A stretch of 64,000 nt of DNA from Linanthus parryae (Eukaryota; Streptophyta; Magnoliopsida; Ericales; Polemoniaceae). The position numbers were made by a program, and so were the translations under genes. This document shows, piece after piece, positions 11,031 through 23,500 of this stretch (the first letter of the stretch is position 1; each line of letters starts with the position of its first letter). The notes below the pieces were generated by a model. It was not told the origin of the DNA and ran no database searches. It was given only the letters and a program-made list of their open reading frames with translations. The DNA is taken from contig JALGPY010000004.1 in the NCBI GenBank assembly GCA_023055425.1, forward strand, positions 55,637,718 to 55,701,717. The letters are read 5' to 3'.

Positions 11031-12063
11031 TAGGCCTGGCCATTGGCCCAGTGGCCCGACCAGCCCAGTCCAGTGTGGGCGGGTTTGGGTTCGGGAAATT
11101 TCAGCTCAGTAAGGGTTTGGGCAAACAAATCGAGCCCGAACCATGAATGGGCTGGGGTGGGCTCGACCTCCTCAGACCAGGCCCAGCCCAGCCCGACCGC
11201 GTGACGTAATAAATGATCATATATTTAATAATTAGACATACTATTGATATATGTTTTGAATAGTTTTACTTTGCAAATATGTAATTTTGTAGTTTTTACT
11301 AACATATAAGAGGTGTTGAAATGTCATAAAATAAAATGTTTTAACATGTCAATATCATATACTTACAAGTTACAAATCATCCAAACATAATTATCTTCTC
11401 ATTTCTTTACAGACATCGGCATAGGCTTTTTTTTTTTTTTTTGGAAATAACCATAGGCTTTATTTACATGAAAACTTAGTTGATTTTAAAAAATTAGTAA
11501 ATACATTAAATGTATGATTAATTTCAATCATATTTCACTCTCTAAAAAAAATCAATCATATGTGTATTTAACATCCTACTAAGTACTATCTCTGTTTCGC
11601 TCAGCCTACTTCACTTTTTGTCACTATTCACTGGGTTACTTTTATCCGGTGATTTGATTAGCAAAATGATACAAGAATTTAGTAATCTTTGCATGGTGTT
11701 ATAGAGGAAAGTTTATTCTAAAATACCATGAAAAAATTGTTAAAAAATTACATAGTTTTGGTACCCAAATCACCAAGTCAAAGTGACTCAGTTACGGGTT
11801 AAAAAGTCAAACGCAGACGAAACAGACGAAACGGAGGTAGTAACTTTTTAATTTTTAAGGATACTATTTTAGATAAATATTGAAATTATTTTGGCCCACG
11901 GGTTGGAAGTGAGTTTAGGCTTTAGAGTTTATTTTTCAAATGGGTCGGGCTTGGGTTCGAGTATAGGCCCGGATGATGGGTTGGGTTGGGCATGGGTTCA
12001 TGCTTTCAAAACACTGGCCCGATCCGGCCCGGCCCAACCCAGCTCGGCCCATGGCAAGCCCTA
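11031..12063. mobile_element. hAT-type non-autonomous element, left-arm copy
   Basis: Ends TAGGCCTGGCCATTGGCCC and, read inwards from the right, TAGGGCTTGCCATGGGCC. The target duplication is GTCGCAGT at 11023-11030 and 12064-12071, 8 bp and identical, as expected for hAT. The termini are rich in GGCCC/GGGCC and the centre is AT-rich, with no transposase. The homologous copy in the right arm is at 34350-35098. Confidence 0.88.
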
Positions 12064-12071
12064 GTCGCAGT

Positions 12072-12559
12072 CTAAGTGCAGTCATTTCTTCTTCTTTTTT
12101 CAAACAGTCCTTTCTTCTTATTGGTTGGGTTTGATGTTGACATTTTGATTTGAAGACGGTGTGAAGAAAACTGTGACAAAAAATTCAAGAAAAAAGATGT
12201 ATGAATTTGGTAAAAAAAAAAAAGTGTGTGATGTTAAAAACTAAAAAGCTATTGATGTAACAGTTTTATTGTTTAGTGGAAATTACTATAATACATTTAT
12301 GACTAAAAAACACACAGTTGTAATTTAGGAAAGATGAAAACTCATTTTAATGTTTTGAGAAAAAAAGACACAAAAAATCTAATCAATCCCAACTTTTTTG
12401 TTCCACCAACTCAACACTACAATTCCAACATCCATAATACGGAATCCGGAATACACTCGAAAAAGCTCACACCAAAGTTTTGGAAAATGTCAAAAATAAA
12501 TAAATAAAATGTTGATTTTGATTAAAATTCACAAAAAAACTCTCATCAAACCCACCAAT
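12072..12559. other. Non-coding arm sequence
   Basis: AT-rich sequence matching 33.84-34.34 kb in the opposite arm. No gene seen. Confidence 0.5.
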
Positions 12560-13097
12560 TTATTTTTTTAAAAGAAGCACCACATGGTTACAATTTTGAC
12601 ATATGCATTGGACTCGATCATGAATCCGCTGCACACACTCCCGTTTGACATATTTGATGATTACAAACTAAACACTTTTGCTATCTTCCTTAATGTCTTC
12701 AATCATTGTTCGAATGGTGTGATCATGAGTCAAGATGTTCTGGTGTTGAATGGTTTTGAGAGAGTCGGTGAGGAGCTTGACAGAGAATCCAATTAAGGGC
12801 TTTTGAGAACTCTAGAGTTTCAGCTTGAAGAACAGAACAAACTCTGAAACTGACACTTCCATCCTCCCAAAGTTCAGTCTGATGCATCCAAGCCGCCATT
12901 CCAGAGAAATCTGGTGCCATGAGGCATCCACCATGAGGGAATTATAATGTTGATCTTTCCGACCTCCGGACAGTTGGTCTTCTTGCTCAATGGAGAAAGA
13001 TGGTTTAGGCAAAGACTGTGTTTGAGTGTCTGTCGAAGCATGTTTAAGAGTTGACAATACCGAATGACCAAGAGCTACTAATGAAGGTTCTAGTGTA
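12560..13097 (-). pseudogene. LINE ORF2 C-terminal remnant, RNase H-like part (left arm)
   Basis: On the minus strand, frames with SLMVDASWHQ, then LNFGRMEVSVSEF and AETLEFSKALNWIL resemble the RNase H-like end of plant L1 ORF2 (a DAS motif with acidic residues later). Frames alternate because of indels. It continues the remnant at 17342-17540 and 25957-27900. The three pieces were one until the Mutator-like and Copia insertions split them. The opposite arm keeps the same pieces adjacent at 31.25-33.83 kb. Confidence 0.65.
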
Positions 13098-13299
13098 ATA
13101 AAATTATGGTTAATTATTTATTACTCACCTCCAGTATAGGGTAATGATTCATATATCACCTCCGGTTTCAAAATCCTCTAATTACCACCTACAGTTTATA
13201 ATTGTTAGCGAATAACAAATGGGGTGAATCCGTCCAAACTTTTCCGTTAGTTAACGGTTTTTTAGGGTCAAATTGGTCCACACACAAAATTAAGAACAC

Positions 13300-14040
13300 G
13301 ACGAACATGTTGAAATCCACCTCCGTAGCACTACCTTCACAAACTCAGAATCCGGCGACCTTCCCTGCGAAAACCACCACCATCACCATAAACCCGCAAT
13401 AACCACCTCAGTTGCCTCCAACTTCACTTTGTTCATCTCAACCACCAACAACCACCATTTCTGCCTCCACCACCTCACATACCCAGAAGGCAGAACCATC
13501 TCTTCGAATCAATCGAGAAACTCCAAACTCTTACGCCAACACCACGGTCCTCACTGTCAGACCTCCATTAAAAACAGGGAACCGTTCAACCCAACCTCCT
13601 ACCGCATATTAAGCCACCATCCATTCTCTCGACAACCCAGATCACACAAACCATATCAACATCGTCCTCCCCAAACAACCCTTATCACCCAATAAACCTC
13701 AATTTCACCAAATTTGAATCTCCACACCACCTGAAGATTCAATTTCGTGCTCTAGAACGGGTGGGTATGGGACCTCAATTTCAGCGACAGAGAGATTGAG
13801 AGAGAAAGGGAGATCGATGGATTAGAGAAAGGTAGCGACAGAGAGATTGAGAAAGGCAGCGACAGAGAGAAAGGCAGCGACAGTGAGAAATTGAGAGCTT
13901 CGTCTCTTTTCTTCTTCTTTCCCGGCGAGTTGTTCACGGAGAGAGGGGGATAGGAAATCGAGTGAGAGACAGGAAACAGAGATCCATTGGTGTACTGGAA
14001 ACTAATCGTTGTTTTGTGAACAGATCGAGTGTATTGATGG
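13300..14040. other. Internal cargo of the Mutator-like element
   Basis: Between the left inverted repeat and the LINE lies a C-rich segment (13310-13690, rich in CCACC and CAACC) followed by a purine-rich segment. The composition differs from the AT-rich surroundings, as with captured gene pieces in Pack-MULEs, but no protein family is recognised in any frame, and stop codons break each frame within 100 residues. Confidence 0.4.
13783..13890. repeat. GACAGAGAGA-rich simple repeat
   Basis: Irregular repeats of CGACAGAGAGA with GAAAGGCAG and TTGAGAG variants. Low-complexity sequence inside the Mutator-like element. Confidence 0.75.
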
Positions 14041-14053
14041 AGAAAGACTTAGG

Positions 14054-16982
14054 TTTTTTTTTTTTTTTTGAGCAAAAGATTATGGGTTTTTATTACGGGC
14101 CTAGGCCCAAAATGTCCAAGTCTATTACAGTTTTGATCCAATTCGGATCATCATAAAGCCAACTGAATGAATAGCCGAGATGGGCGGCCTGCTGAGCTAC
14201 CACGTGTGCGGCTGAGTTGGTGCCTCGTGGAGTGTAATTCACCGTGAATACGGTGGAGTCTCCTAGAAGTCTCGAGCAGCGCAGGAGAATTCTTTTGCTT
14301 TGGGAGTTGTCCTCCACTTCCGTTTCATCTTCTTCTCTGAAAATGGTTGAGCTTTCTCTCTCTTCATTTCTCATCTTCGTCCAGCGATCAACAATGGTCT
14401 TTGAATCACTCTCGAAGATGATCGGAGAGAGATCCATTTCTTTCGCCATTTTTACGCCCTCCCAGATCGCCAGAGCTTCTGCTTCTTTTGGCGTTGCAAC
14501 AAAAGGGATGTGAACTCCCTTTACGGCGATGAGGAGACCATTCTCGTCTCTAATGACCACTCCGGCGGTTGCCTGCTGTGTCTCTTGATTCCAACTTGCA
14601 TCTGAGTTGATCTTGAGCCAACCTGGAGGCGGCTTTGACCAAGTCTTCGCCGGAGGAGGGTGAATCTGAGCCGGATCTGAGTCCTTGCTTACCTGCATGT
14701 GTGAATTGATAAAAGCTAAGTGAGATAACACATCATCTCTTAGCTGATTCCCCGTTTTCCTTTGCTTGTGATGTATTATTTGGTTTCTGTTGTACCAAAT
14801 TGATGAAATTCCCAAACAAAATTTTAATCTGTCTTCCTTGTTCAGGTGATCAAAAATCGCCGGAAACCATATCGAAAAGGGGGCCGCCGGACTGATTCCG
14901 TTTGGGATCTGGATAAGACCTTCCCACAACTCCTTCGCTAATTTACATCTGCTGAATAGATGAATCTCTGATTCGTCTTCTATGCTACAGATCGGACATT
15001 TCGAAGGTACTTCTATCCCTCTTCTCCTCAGATTTGTTCTTGTTGGAAGGCCCCTGTGCATACTTCTCCAGATTGGAAAAAGATATGTTTTGGGGATATT
15101 TTGTTGCCAAAATTTCTTCCACCAGGGATTATCTTCTGAGGCACTAGTTGTCAAATTCAGTTCTCTTCTTTCCATCATTTTGTATCCGGATCTAACCGAA
15201 TAAATTCCGTTTTCCTCGTAGTACCACATCAGGCAGTCGGGTTCGGGGCTTGGAGGAAGAGCAATACGGAGGATTTCTTCAACATCAACTGGTTGCATGT
15301 GTGTCCGGATAGCTGAAATATTCCAGGTATGTGTTTCTTCATCTATCAAATCAGACACCTTTAAATTGGGATCAAATTTAACCGGCGAAACAACTTTGAA
15401 CGAGCTTGGTCTGGGAATCCATCTGTCTTTGTAAACTCTGAGCTGTTCACCATTTCCGATAGACCACATGGACCCTTGTTTAATGATCTTCTTCCCAGCC
15501 ACTATACTTCTCCAAGCAAAGGAACAGTTTGTTCCTGCTTTTGCTTTGAGTAGTGTAGTTTCTGGATAATATTTTGCTTTGAAAACTCGGGCTACCAATG
15601 ACTGGGGATTGAAGATAAATCTCCAAGATTGTTTTGCTAGTAAAGCTATGTTGAAATTTCCCAAATCTTTTATATGCAAACCCCCTTTAGCTTTCGGAAG
15701 CTTCAACTTCTCCTTAGCAATCCAATGGATGCATTTAGATTTGTTTTTCTTTCCCCACCAGAAAGATGAGATAAGGGTTTCTATTTTCTGGCACAATTCT
15801 TGTGGAAGTAAAAAACAAGACATTGTGTAACTTGGGATGGCCTGAATAACTGATTTAATCAAAATTTCTTTACCTGCAAAGGATAGGAACTTCTCTTTCC
15901 AATTGTTGAGCTTTGCTGCAATTCTTTCAATAATGTGCTGAAAATTCGCCATTTTCTTTTTTCCTATCATTGTAGGAAGGCCCAAGTAGCGCTCATGCAG
16001 TGATTCAAGTTTGACACCACATAAACTGGCGAGCTGGATCTGCTGTTCTGGAGGAGTATTTGCTGAGAAGACTGCAGCAGATTTTTGTAAATTTATTTGT
16101 TGTCCCGTTGCTTTTTCGTAGATGTGTAGTAGGTCTTTCAATCTTGTAATCTCCTCTGTAGTAGCACGAGTAAACAACAAACTGTCATCCGCAAAGAAGA
16201 GGTGGGAGATAGTGGGGGCCCCTCTTGACGCGGATAGACCCGACAACAAGCCATCGTTACAAAACTTCGTGAGTGACTGCGAGAGAGCTTCCCCACAAAA
16301 TAGGAAAAGATACGGTGAGAGCGGACAACCTTGGCGAATTCCCCTTTGCGGTTTAATAAGACCCATAGGCCTCCCTCTATAATTGATTGAAAAAGTCTCT
16401 GTGAATATGCACTTCATCACGAGATTAATCCACTTTGGACCAAAACCCATCTTCTCCATAACAGCCTTTAGGTATGACCATTCGACTCTGTCATATGCTT
16501 TGCTAATGTCGATTTTTAGGGCTAGGTAGCCCTGTTTACCCTTTTTTCGATATTTCATAGTGTGCAACAGTTCAAAAGCCGTCAATACATTGTCGGTTAT
16601 CAACCGACCCGGGACAAAAGCAGACTGAGTTTCTGAAATTATACCCGGAAGAAGCCTCTTCAGCCTATTGGCCATTGTCTTTGTAATCAGTTTGTAAATA
16701 ACTGTACAAAGACTGATAGGCCGGAAATCTGCTGGTTTCCTTGTCTGTTTTATTTTTGGGATTAAAGCCAAAATAGTGTGGTTGATGTCATGGGGATCAG
16801 TGGTGCCATTAAGAATGCTTAAAACATAGCCACATACCTCGTCGCCGATCACACTCCAAAATTTCTGGTAAAAGAGGGCAGGGAAACCGTCTATGCCAGG
16901 TGCTTTGGTGGGAGCCATTTGTTTTAGGCTCTCTTCCACTTCTTCCTTCGTGTAGTCTCGATCAAATCCTGGTTTCTCAACC
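14054..16982 (-). mobile_element. 5'-truncated L1-type LINE inserted in the Mutator-like element
   Basis: The 3' end is a poly(A), seen as T at 14054-14069 on the plus strand. Both sides carry AGAAAGACTTAGG (14041-14053 and 16983-16995), a target duplication of at least 13 bp that may extend 3 more T. The element is 2.9 kb and lacks ORF1 and the ORF2 endonuclease, the usual result of incomplete target-primed reverse transcription. Perfect duplication and an unbroken reading frame indicate a recent insertion. Confidence 0.92.
14093..16982 (-). CDS. LINE ORF2 fragment: reverse transcriptase, zinc-knuckle and RNase H domains
   Basis: The open frame runs without a stop from the truncation point at 16982 to 14093, about 960 residues. 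Counting from codon 1 at 16939, the RT N-terminus has KAPGIDGFPALFYQKFW (13-29), FRPISLC (72-78), QGCPLSPYLF (203-212) and the catalytic FADD (249-252). The zf-RVT region follows at about 605-680 (PKTYLFPIWRSMHRGLPT, with CPIC and an H/C pair). A plant-type RNase H ends the protein (SDASW with D780, E821 and SDS D845, NSAAH near 908-912). ORF2 copies its own RNA at the nicked target. The endonuclease domain is missing, so this copy cannot be autonomous, and there is no native start codon. The 3' stop lies just before the short A-rich tail. Confidence 0.92.
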
Positions 16983-17341
16983 AGAAAGACTTAGGTTTGA
17001 GAAGCAGGAAGAATTGATTTAGGGAAGGTCAATGGAAGAATAAGGAATTTTAACTAATATTGTATTTTTTAATAAAAAAAAAAGTTCCATATATTAAAAA
17101 AATATAGATGAAAAATAAGAAAATGATGAGAAAGAGTTTACATTTTTTTATTGGACCATTTTGACCCTAAAAAATCGTAAACTAACGGAAAAGTTTGGAC
17201 GAAATTTATCTCAGTTTTTAATTGCTAACAATTGGCAATTATAAACTGTAGGTGGTAATTAGAGGATTTTGAAACCGGAGGTGGTATATGGATCATTACC
17301 CTATAGGAGGTGGGTAAGAAGTAATTGACCCATAAAATTAT

Positions 17342-17540
17342 TGTTCATTACATCTTGATTTCTGAGAAGCTAGAGATGTCGCAAAGTGAGGATAAATAAA
17401 TTTTGGTCCTCCGGGAGAGATAGAGAGAGAAAAAAAAATGTCATGAAGAAAATTGAAAAAATTAGCGACTTGCCTTAAAGTATTTTAGGTCCAAATCTTT
17501 AACCAACCCACAAGCCACGACATGTATCACATGCAAAGAA
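17342..17540 (-). pseudogene. LINE remnant between Mutator-like and Copia insertions
   Basis: Matches 33.13-33.31 kb of the other arm. Read on the minus strand across the Copia junction, a zinc-knuckle Cys/His pattern of the LINE (ending HC at 25.96 kb) resumes here with FFACDTCRGLWVG in the same frame once the Copia element and one target copy are disregarded. This fixes the insertion as a clean event inside an already inserted LINE. Confidence 0.75.
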
Positions 17541-17545
17541 ACAAT

Positions 17546-18928
17546 TGTTGGAATAGATGTCCTAGAGGCAATCTAGTTTAGTATTAACTTGTTTTTTACT
17601 AGAACATTCATTGTATTATTTATTGGATATTTAGTATAATGAAGTACTTAGATTTACAATTGTGTTGTTTATCTTAAATATCCCTAGTCCGATATAATGA
17701 TTAATAGGGAAATCATCTATAGACTAGTATGGGTTGGATTGATATGGAGATATCATGATCCAACACATAGGTGTGCATCTCCGAGAAGGCTACATACATG
17801 TTATTTGGAGTCACAAGCGCTTCTCGTGTTGACAACGGTATTTTCATCCTTAGACTTGAAGTCACTAGGTTGCCTAGTTGTCGATTATCGTGATTTTGGT
17901 AGGGTCAAACGCTATACCGTAACTGGATAGCTATAAAGGCATGTACCGGATGCAACAAGAAGCAAGCTTAGAAATCGTAGTAGACGTAGATAGAAATTTG
18001 TCCCTCCCACATAATGGGGGCAAATATCCGAGGCCACTCGAGGGATAGTGCTTATGGAATGTCTGGCCAGACTAATAAATCAATATAAGATATTGATATT
18101 ATTTGCATGAATAAGGCTATTCCCAGGATCGAGAAACTATAGATTGGATATACGAGTGTGACTTGTATGTCTTGTGTCCAATCCGGATATAGAGACAAAG
18201 GGATGTGACAATTACTTGCACAAGGTTTGTCGGATGGCTATTCTATTAGTTGGCTAGAATGAATGTCTTGCTAGAGACCGCTCCATGTTAGCAAATTGTT
18301 GCTACCAACTAGATAGAACCTATGGGGTCACACGCTAGATAGAGTTGAACTAGATTTCGGAATTAATTAATATGATTAATTAATTAGAAGGATCATTTTG
18401 CAACACCTTGCAAACTTAGTAGGACTAATATGCAAGGAAGGGACTAATCCGAACTCATGTTGGATTAGGAAGGGCCTTTAGGTAGTTGACAAGCAGTTGT
18501 TGGACTATATAAAGGATGCCCCTAGCTTCCTTCCCACACTAATGCTCATAACATAAGTGAGGGGGAGAGAACAAAGGAGAGAGAGCAAGCAACAAGAGGG
18601 CCGAACCTGAGCCCTTGCGCCGCCCCTACCCATCGGCCACAAGGAAGCCAAAAGCTTCCCTTGTTGCCTCGTGTTGCGTGATATCTTCTTCCTCTTTCTC
18701 CGGTCCAACCTAGCACAAAGGAGAAGGAAGATCTAGATCTCAACTCTAGGCGTGGATCAACCGTAGCGACGTGACACAATTCACATTACAAGTCATCACA
18801 GGAAAAACCCTAAGGTGTGTAACATGATTCTTCCTTTACCATCGTTATGATTCTCTTCATGTGATCCTTGGAGGGTATTGAATGGATAATTTATTTTTCC
18901 GCTGCGTATCCATGATCAAAACCCTACA
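17546..18928 (+). repeat. Copia-1 5' LTR
   Basis: 1383 bp, beginning TGTTGGAATAGATG and ending AAAACCCTACA. It is directly followed by the primer site. The 3' LTR at 24547-25951 is the counterpart, with a mutated first dinucleotide pair (TATTGG). Confidence 0.93.
18506..18513 (+). promoter_or_regulatory. TATA box of Copia-1 5' LTR
   Basis: TATATAAA followed by GGATGCCCCTAGC. The same box occurs in the 3' LTR near 25533 and, in the complement, in both complete Copia-2 LTRs (near 39831 and 46908). Conservation at the same LTR position supports it as the U3 promoter. Confidence 0.7.
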
Positions 18929-18929
18929 G

Positions 18930-18942
18930 TGGTATTAGAGTC
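18930..18942 (+). other. Copia-1 primer binding site
   Basis: TGGTATTAGAGTC lies one base after the 5' LTR. It resembles the TGGTATCAGAGC consensus complementary to initiator tRNA-Met, with C-to-T changes that fit methylation-driven decay. Confidence 0.85.
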
Positions 18943-20579
18943 ACAGGTCGTAGAACATAGACGTGGTTTATGTGTTAAGTTTTGATAGTTTTACACTTTA
19001 AATTTATTGTTAATCGCGTAAAACGGACAAATCAAACATATGATGCAATTTGTCCATAATCGAACAAAACAAGACCTAGTTTTTGCATTGGATGCATGAA
19101 TTAGTGAGTTTGAGAAATTTTAGGATCTTAGATCTAGGGTTTGGGCACCAATTTGGAAACTAGTTTCAAATTTGGAAACTTTTTGGACTTGGGGAACAAG
19201 GAATGAGTTGTTTTGGAAACAACTAAGGAGGTTCGGCCCCTAGGGACCGCCCCTCTCCCTTCCTTGCCGCCCATGCCACCTAGGCCGAAGGCCTAGGCGG
19301 TCGGCCGACCCCTCGGGTTGGGCCAACCGGCCTAGGCTCGGCGCGCGACGGCTCCAATAGGGTTCGGCCATAAGATGGTGGGCCCCTTGGACCGTTTTAA
19401 CCCTAGAAATCATAAAATCAATTAAAAATTGACCAAGCGCGTTAAAATTGGATTCTAACTGTTTATGTGCAAATCCCATGGTGGTTGGATATGGCCTTAG
19501 GATGTGGTTTGATGTTATTGTTTTAATCTGTGGTTTGGTTTACGGCCTGCGAGCTGATCAATTTAATGTAATAATTAATTAGGGTTTTATGGCCTGCGAG
19601 CCATTTTTTTTCTCAACTTGTGAGATTTATTTTATTTAGTATAGTTGTTAGCTAGTGCTAGATAGAATAGATTGTTAGCCAAGATTGAAGAAAATAAGTC
19701 CGAAGCCGAAATGAGCCACAAAAGATGGAGCATGGAGCATTCCACATGACTATGAAGGAAGGACCAATAGATGAAGACGCAGGAGATGCGTTTGCATTTA
19801 GGGTTCATAGATATTCCCATTGGCTTGGGAATTTCTTAGTCTAGAAAAGGCCATATCCATATCACGTTTTATTTATTTTGTGGTTGTTTATTTTAATGTC
19901 TTATTATTTTGTGATTGGTGTATGGATGATGCATGCAATTAGGATAATAAGATAATTAGACAACCCGTATCTATTATTTGGAGTTGTGCCCAAACTCAGA
20001 ATAGATAGATCAGTTGATATGGATCAACAAAACAATTAAAATTGAATTTTAAAATCCCCCAAAATTCAAATATTGTGTTTTGCCTTCTCATTATTTAAAC
20101 ACTCATTGTCATAATGATTTATCAAGCTCGTGCATGCCTAAGCAAGGCGTCTTGGTTCATAATGATGAAATGTGATGGCACAAGCAAGTAATGTGCAATT
20201 GTTTAAATAAGAGGTTGGAAACAACTATGCTATTAATATGATTAAAACCTATAGGCAATCAATTGGGATTATCCATGCGGATGGATAAATAAGGAATTAT
20301 TTGTCCAATTAAACCAAGAGTTGCATGGGATGCAATTGGAATTGTTCCTACCTAAAGTAGTCAAATTTTGGGTGACTTGCCAAAGCAAGCTCAAAAGGAG
20401 ATGAAACATGGATCTTGGCCCACTAGAAAATATAAGGATATTTTCCGCATTAATATCTTGAGGGTTATTAATCCGTAGAAAAATAGTGGGAGCTATATTT
20501 GATAAACTAGCAATTATTGAATATAGTCAAAAGTTCACAAATACTAAAACTTGCATATTTTCCTTTTGTAGAATTTCAA
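18943..20579 (+). other. Copia-1 untranslated leader
   Basis: A 1.6 kb leader without a conserved reading frame. It includes a GC-rich block (19230-19400, GGCCG/CGGCC-rich). The Copia-2 leader (44.8-46.46 kb) has the same order of blocks. Short frames in the GC-rich block on both strands are not conserved as protein. Confidence 0.7.
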
Positions 20580-23500
20580 ATGGCAAACAACTCATCGAGT
20601 TCACAACATTCCCTACGATCTGTCCTTGAGAAGGACAAGCTCTCTGGAACCAACTTCCTGGATTGGTACAGAAACTTGAGAATCATTCTCAAGCAAGAGA
20701 AGAAACTCTACGCAATAGAGCAGCAAGTTCTAGCAGGTCCTGAAAACAATACTCCTGCAGCCCTAAAGGCGTATTAGAAGCGTGTTGATGACGCTAATGA
20801 TGCGGCCTAGCTTATGCTATGCACCATGACCTCTGAGCTTCAGAAGCAACGCGAGAACATGAATGTTGTCGATATGATCGAACACTTGAAGCAACTCTTC
20901 CAAGAGCAGGCAAGGGTTGAGAGGTATGAGGATTCTAAGGCATTGTTCAAATGTCATCTGGCTGAAGGAAATCCTGTGGGACATCACGTACTCCGCATGA
21001 TCGAGTACTTAGAGAATCTCGCACGACTAGGGTTTCCGGTCGGCCAAGAGTTGGCCACCAATCTCGTGCTGCAATCGTTGCCTGAGAGTTATGGACAGTT
21101 CATCATGAACTATAACATGAACGAGATCGTGAAACCACTGCCAGATTTACTCAATATGTTGAGGACAGCTGAACAAAGCATCAACAAGGGTAAGGGCAAG
21201 GCCATTATGATGGTGCAGAAAGGAAAGGGAAAAAGGTTTGCCTCATCCTCCAAGGGAAAAGGCAAGTCAGTTTCCAGGTCCAAGGAACCTGTCCTTAAGC
21301 CTGTTTGTGGCATTGCTAAAGGTGTGACTAAAAGTGAGTGTCACTACTGCAGTCAGCCTGGACACTGGAGGAGGAACTGTCAAAAATATCTGGAGGACAA
21401 GAGGCTTGGAATAGTGATTCCACCACCACCAGGTATTTTTGTTGTAGATGTCAATTTAGCTATCTCTACATCGTGGGTATTGGATACTAGATGTGGATCT
21501 CACATTTGTCGAAATGTGCAGGATCTAAAGAGAAGTAGAAGATTGGCTAAAGGGGAGATAGACCTGCGCGTTGGGAATGGAGCAAAGGTTGCTGCATTGA
21601 CCGTAGGCGTGTGAGAGCTGTCTCTGCCTTCCGGATTAGTTTTAGAATTAAATAATTGCTATTTTGTGCCTGCTATGAGCAGAAACATTATTTCTATTTC
21701 TTGTTTGGACAAGGAAGGTTATATTATTTCAATAAAGAAAAATTGTTGTTACGTTTATTTTGATAATATTCACTATTGTAGTGCGCAATTATTTAATGGA
21801 CCATATGTCCTTGATCTAAGCAATCTTGTCTACAACATTAATACTAAGAGGATTAAAATAAATGATTTAAATTCTCCTTACTTATGGCACTGTCGTTTAG
21901 GCCACATAAACGAGAAACGTGTATCTAGACTCCATAAAGATAGATTTCTAGACTCATTTGATTTTGAATCATATGAGACATGTCAGGATTGTTTATTGGG
22001 AAAAATGACAAAGTCCCCTTTCAGTAAGAAAGGTGAAAGGACTAGTGAGCAATTGGCGCTCATACATACTGATGTGTGTGGGCCATTTTCCACGCCTGTC
22101 AGGGTTGGTTACGTCTACTTCATCACATTTACTGATGATTTTTCAGTAGATATGGATTTGTATACCTTATGAAGGCCAAATCCGTATCCTTTGAAAGGTT
22201 CAAAGAATTCAAGAGTGAAGTAGAAAAGCAACTTGGGAAGAGTATCAAGGCTCTACTAATCGGATCGTGTAGGAGAGTACTTGAGCCAAAACTTTGACGA
22301 ATATCTTAGAGAGTGTGGGATCGTGTTCCAACTCACTCCACCCGGGACGCCACAATGGAATGGCGTGTCCGAGAGGAGAAATCAAACACTATTGGATATG
22401 GTTCGATCTATGATGTGTCAAACCGATCTTCCATTATCATTTTGGGGCTATGCTATATTAAGTGCAGCTTTCACCATTAACCTTGTTCCATCTAAATCAG
22501 TCATGAAGACACCACATGAGATGTGGAGTGGGAGGCGTCCCACACTATCGTTCATGTAGATTTGGGGCTGCGATGTCTATGTTAAGAGTTTACAATTAGA
22601 CAAGCAAGGGCCAAAGTCGGATAAGTGTAAGTTTGTGGGGTAACCTAAGGAAACTAAGGGTTACTACTTCTACAATCCAACTGAGAACAAAGTGTTTGTT
22701 TCTCTGTCCGGCGTGTTTCTAGAAAGAGAGTTTGTCTCTAAAGAAGCAAGTGGGAGGACTGTAGAACTTGAAAATGTTCAAGAACCACAAAACACTGAAC
22801 CAACTATGGAACATGAACAGGAACCACAAGAGGTTGTGGAACAGCATGTTCAAGTAACACAAGAGCTTCGTAGATCTAGTTGAGTGCGCCAGGAACCCGA
22901 GAGGTATGGAATTCTCGTGACAGATTCTGGTGACACTATGCTCATAGATGATGAGCCTACTACCTATGAAGAGGCCATGAAAGGGCCAGACTCTCAGAAG
23001 TGGCTTGAAGCCATGAGATTCGAGATGGAATCCATGTATATCAACAAAGTATGGACTTTAATGGAACCATCCGAAGGGGCACGACCCATAGGGTGCAAGT
23101 GGGTCTTCAAGAAGAAGATCGACATGGATGGTAATGTGATTACCTATAAGGGCCGATTGGTGGCTAAAGGATTCAGACAGATTCATGGTATTGAGTATGA
23201 TGAAACCTTTTCACCAGTCGCTATGACCAAATCCATCCGAATCCTACTTGCCATTGCAGCATACGACGACTATGAGATTTGGCAGATGGATGTCAAAACA
23301 TCATTCCTCTATATGAATCTCCTCGAGGATGTGTATATGATACAGCCGGAGGGTTTTGAAGATCCAAAGCAAGCCAATAAAGTCTGTAAGCTGCAAAGAT
23401 CCATTTATGGATTGAAGCAAGCTTCTAGGAGTTGGAATCGACGTTTTGATGAAGTAGTCAAACAGTTTGGCTTCATCAGAAACGAAGATGAGTATTGTGT

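Larger units (their letters stand above)
13108..17331. mobile_element. Mutator-like element with long terminal inverted repeats
   Basis: The termini are GGTTAATTA on the left and GGGTCAATTA on the right read inwards, each opening an inverted repeat of roughly 200 bp. Shared blocks are TAGGGTAATGAT, CACCTCCGGTTTCAAAATCC, AATTACCACCTACAG, TCCAAACTTTTCCGTTAG and TTTTTTAGGGTCAAA. A 10-bp target duplication ATAAAATTAT lies at 13098-13107 and 17332-17341. The opposite arm has this decamer once (33311-33320, complement) between the same flanks, so the limits are exact. Without the nested LINE the element is about 1.3 kb and has no transposase. Confidence 0.85.
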
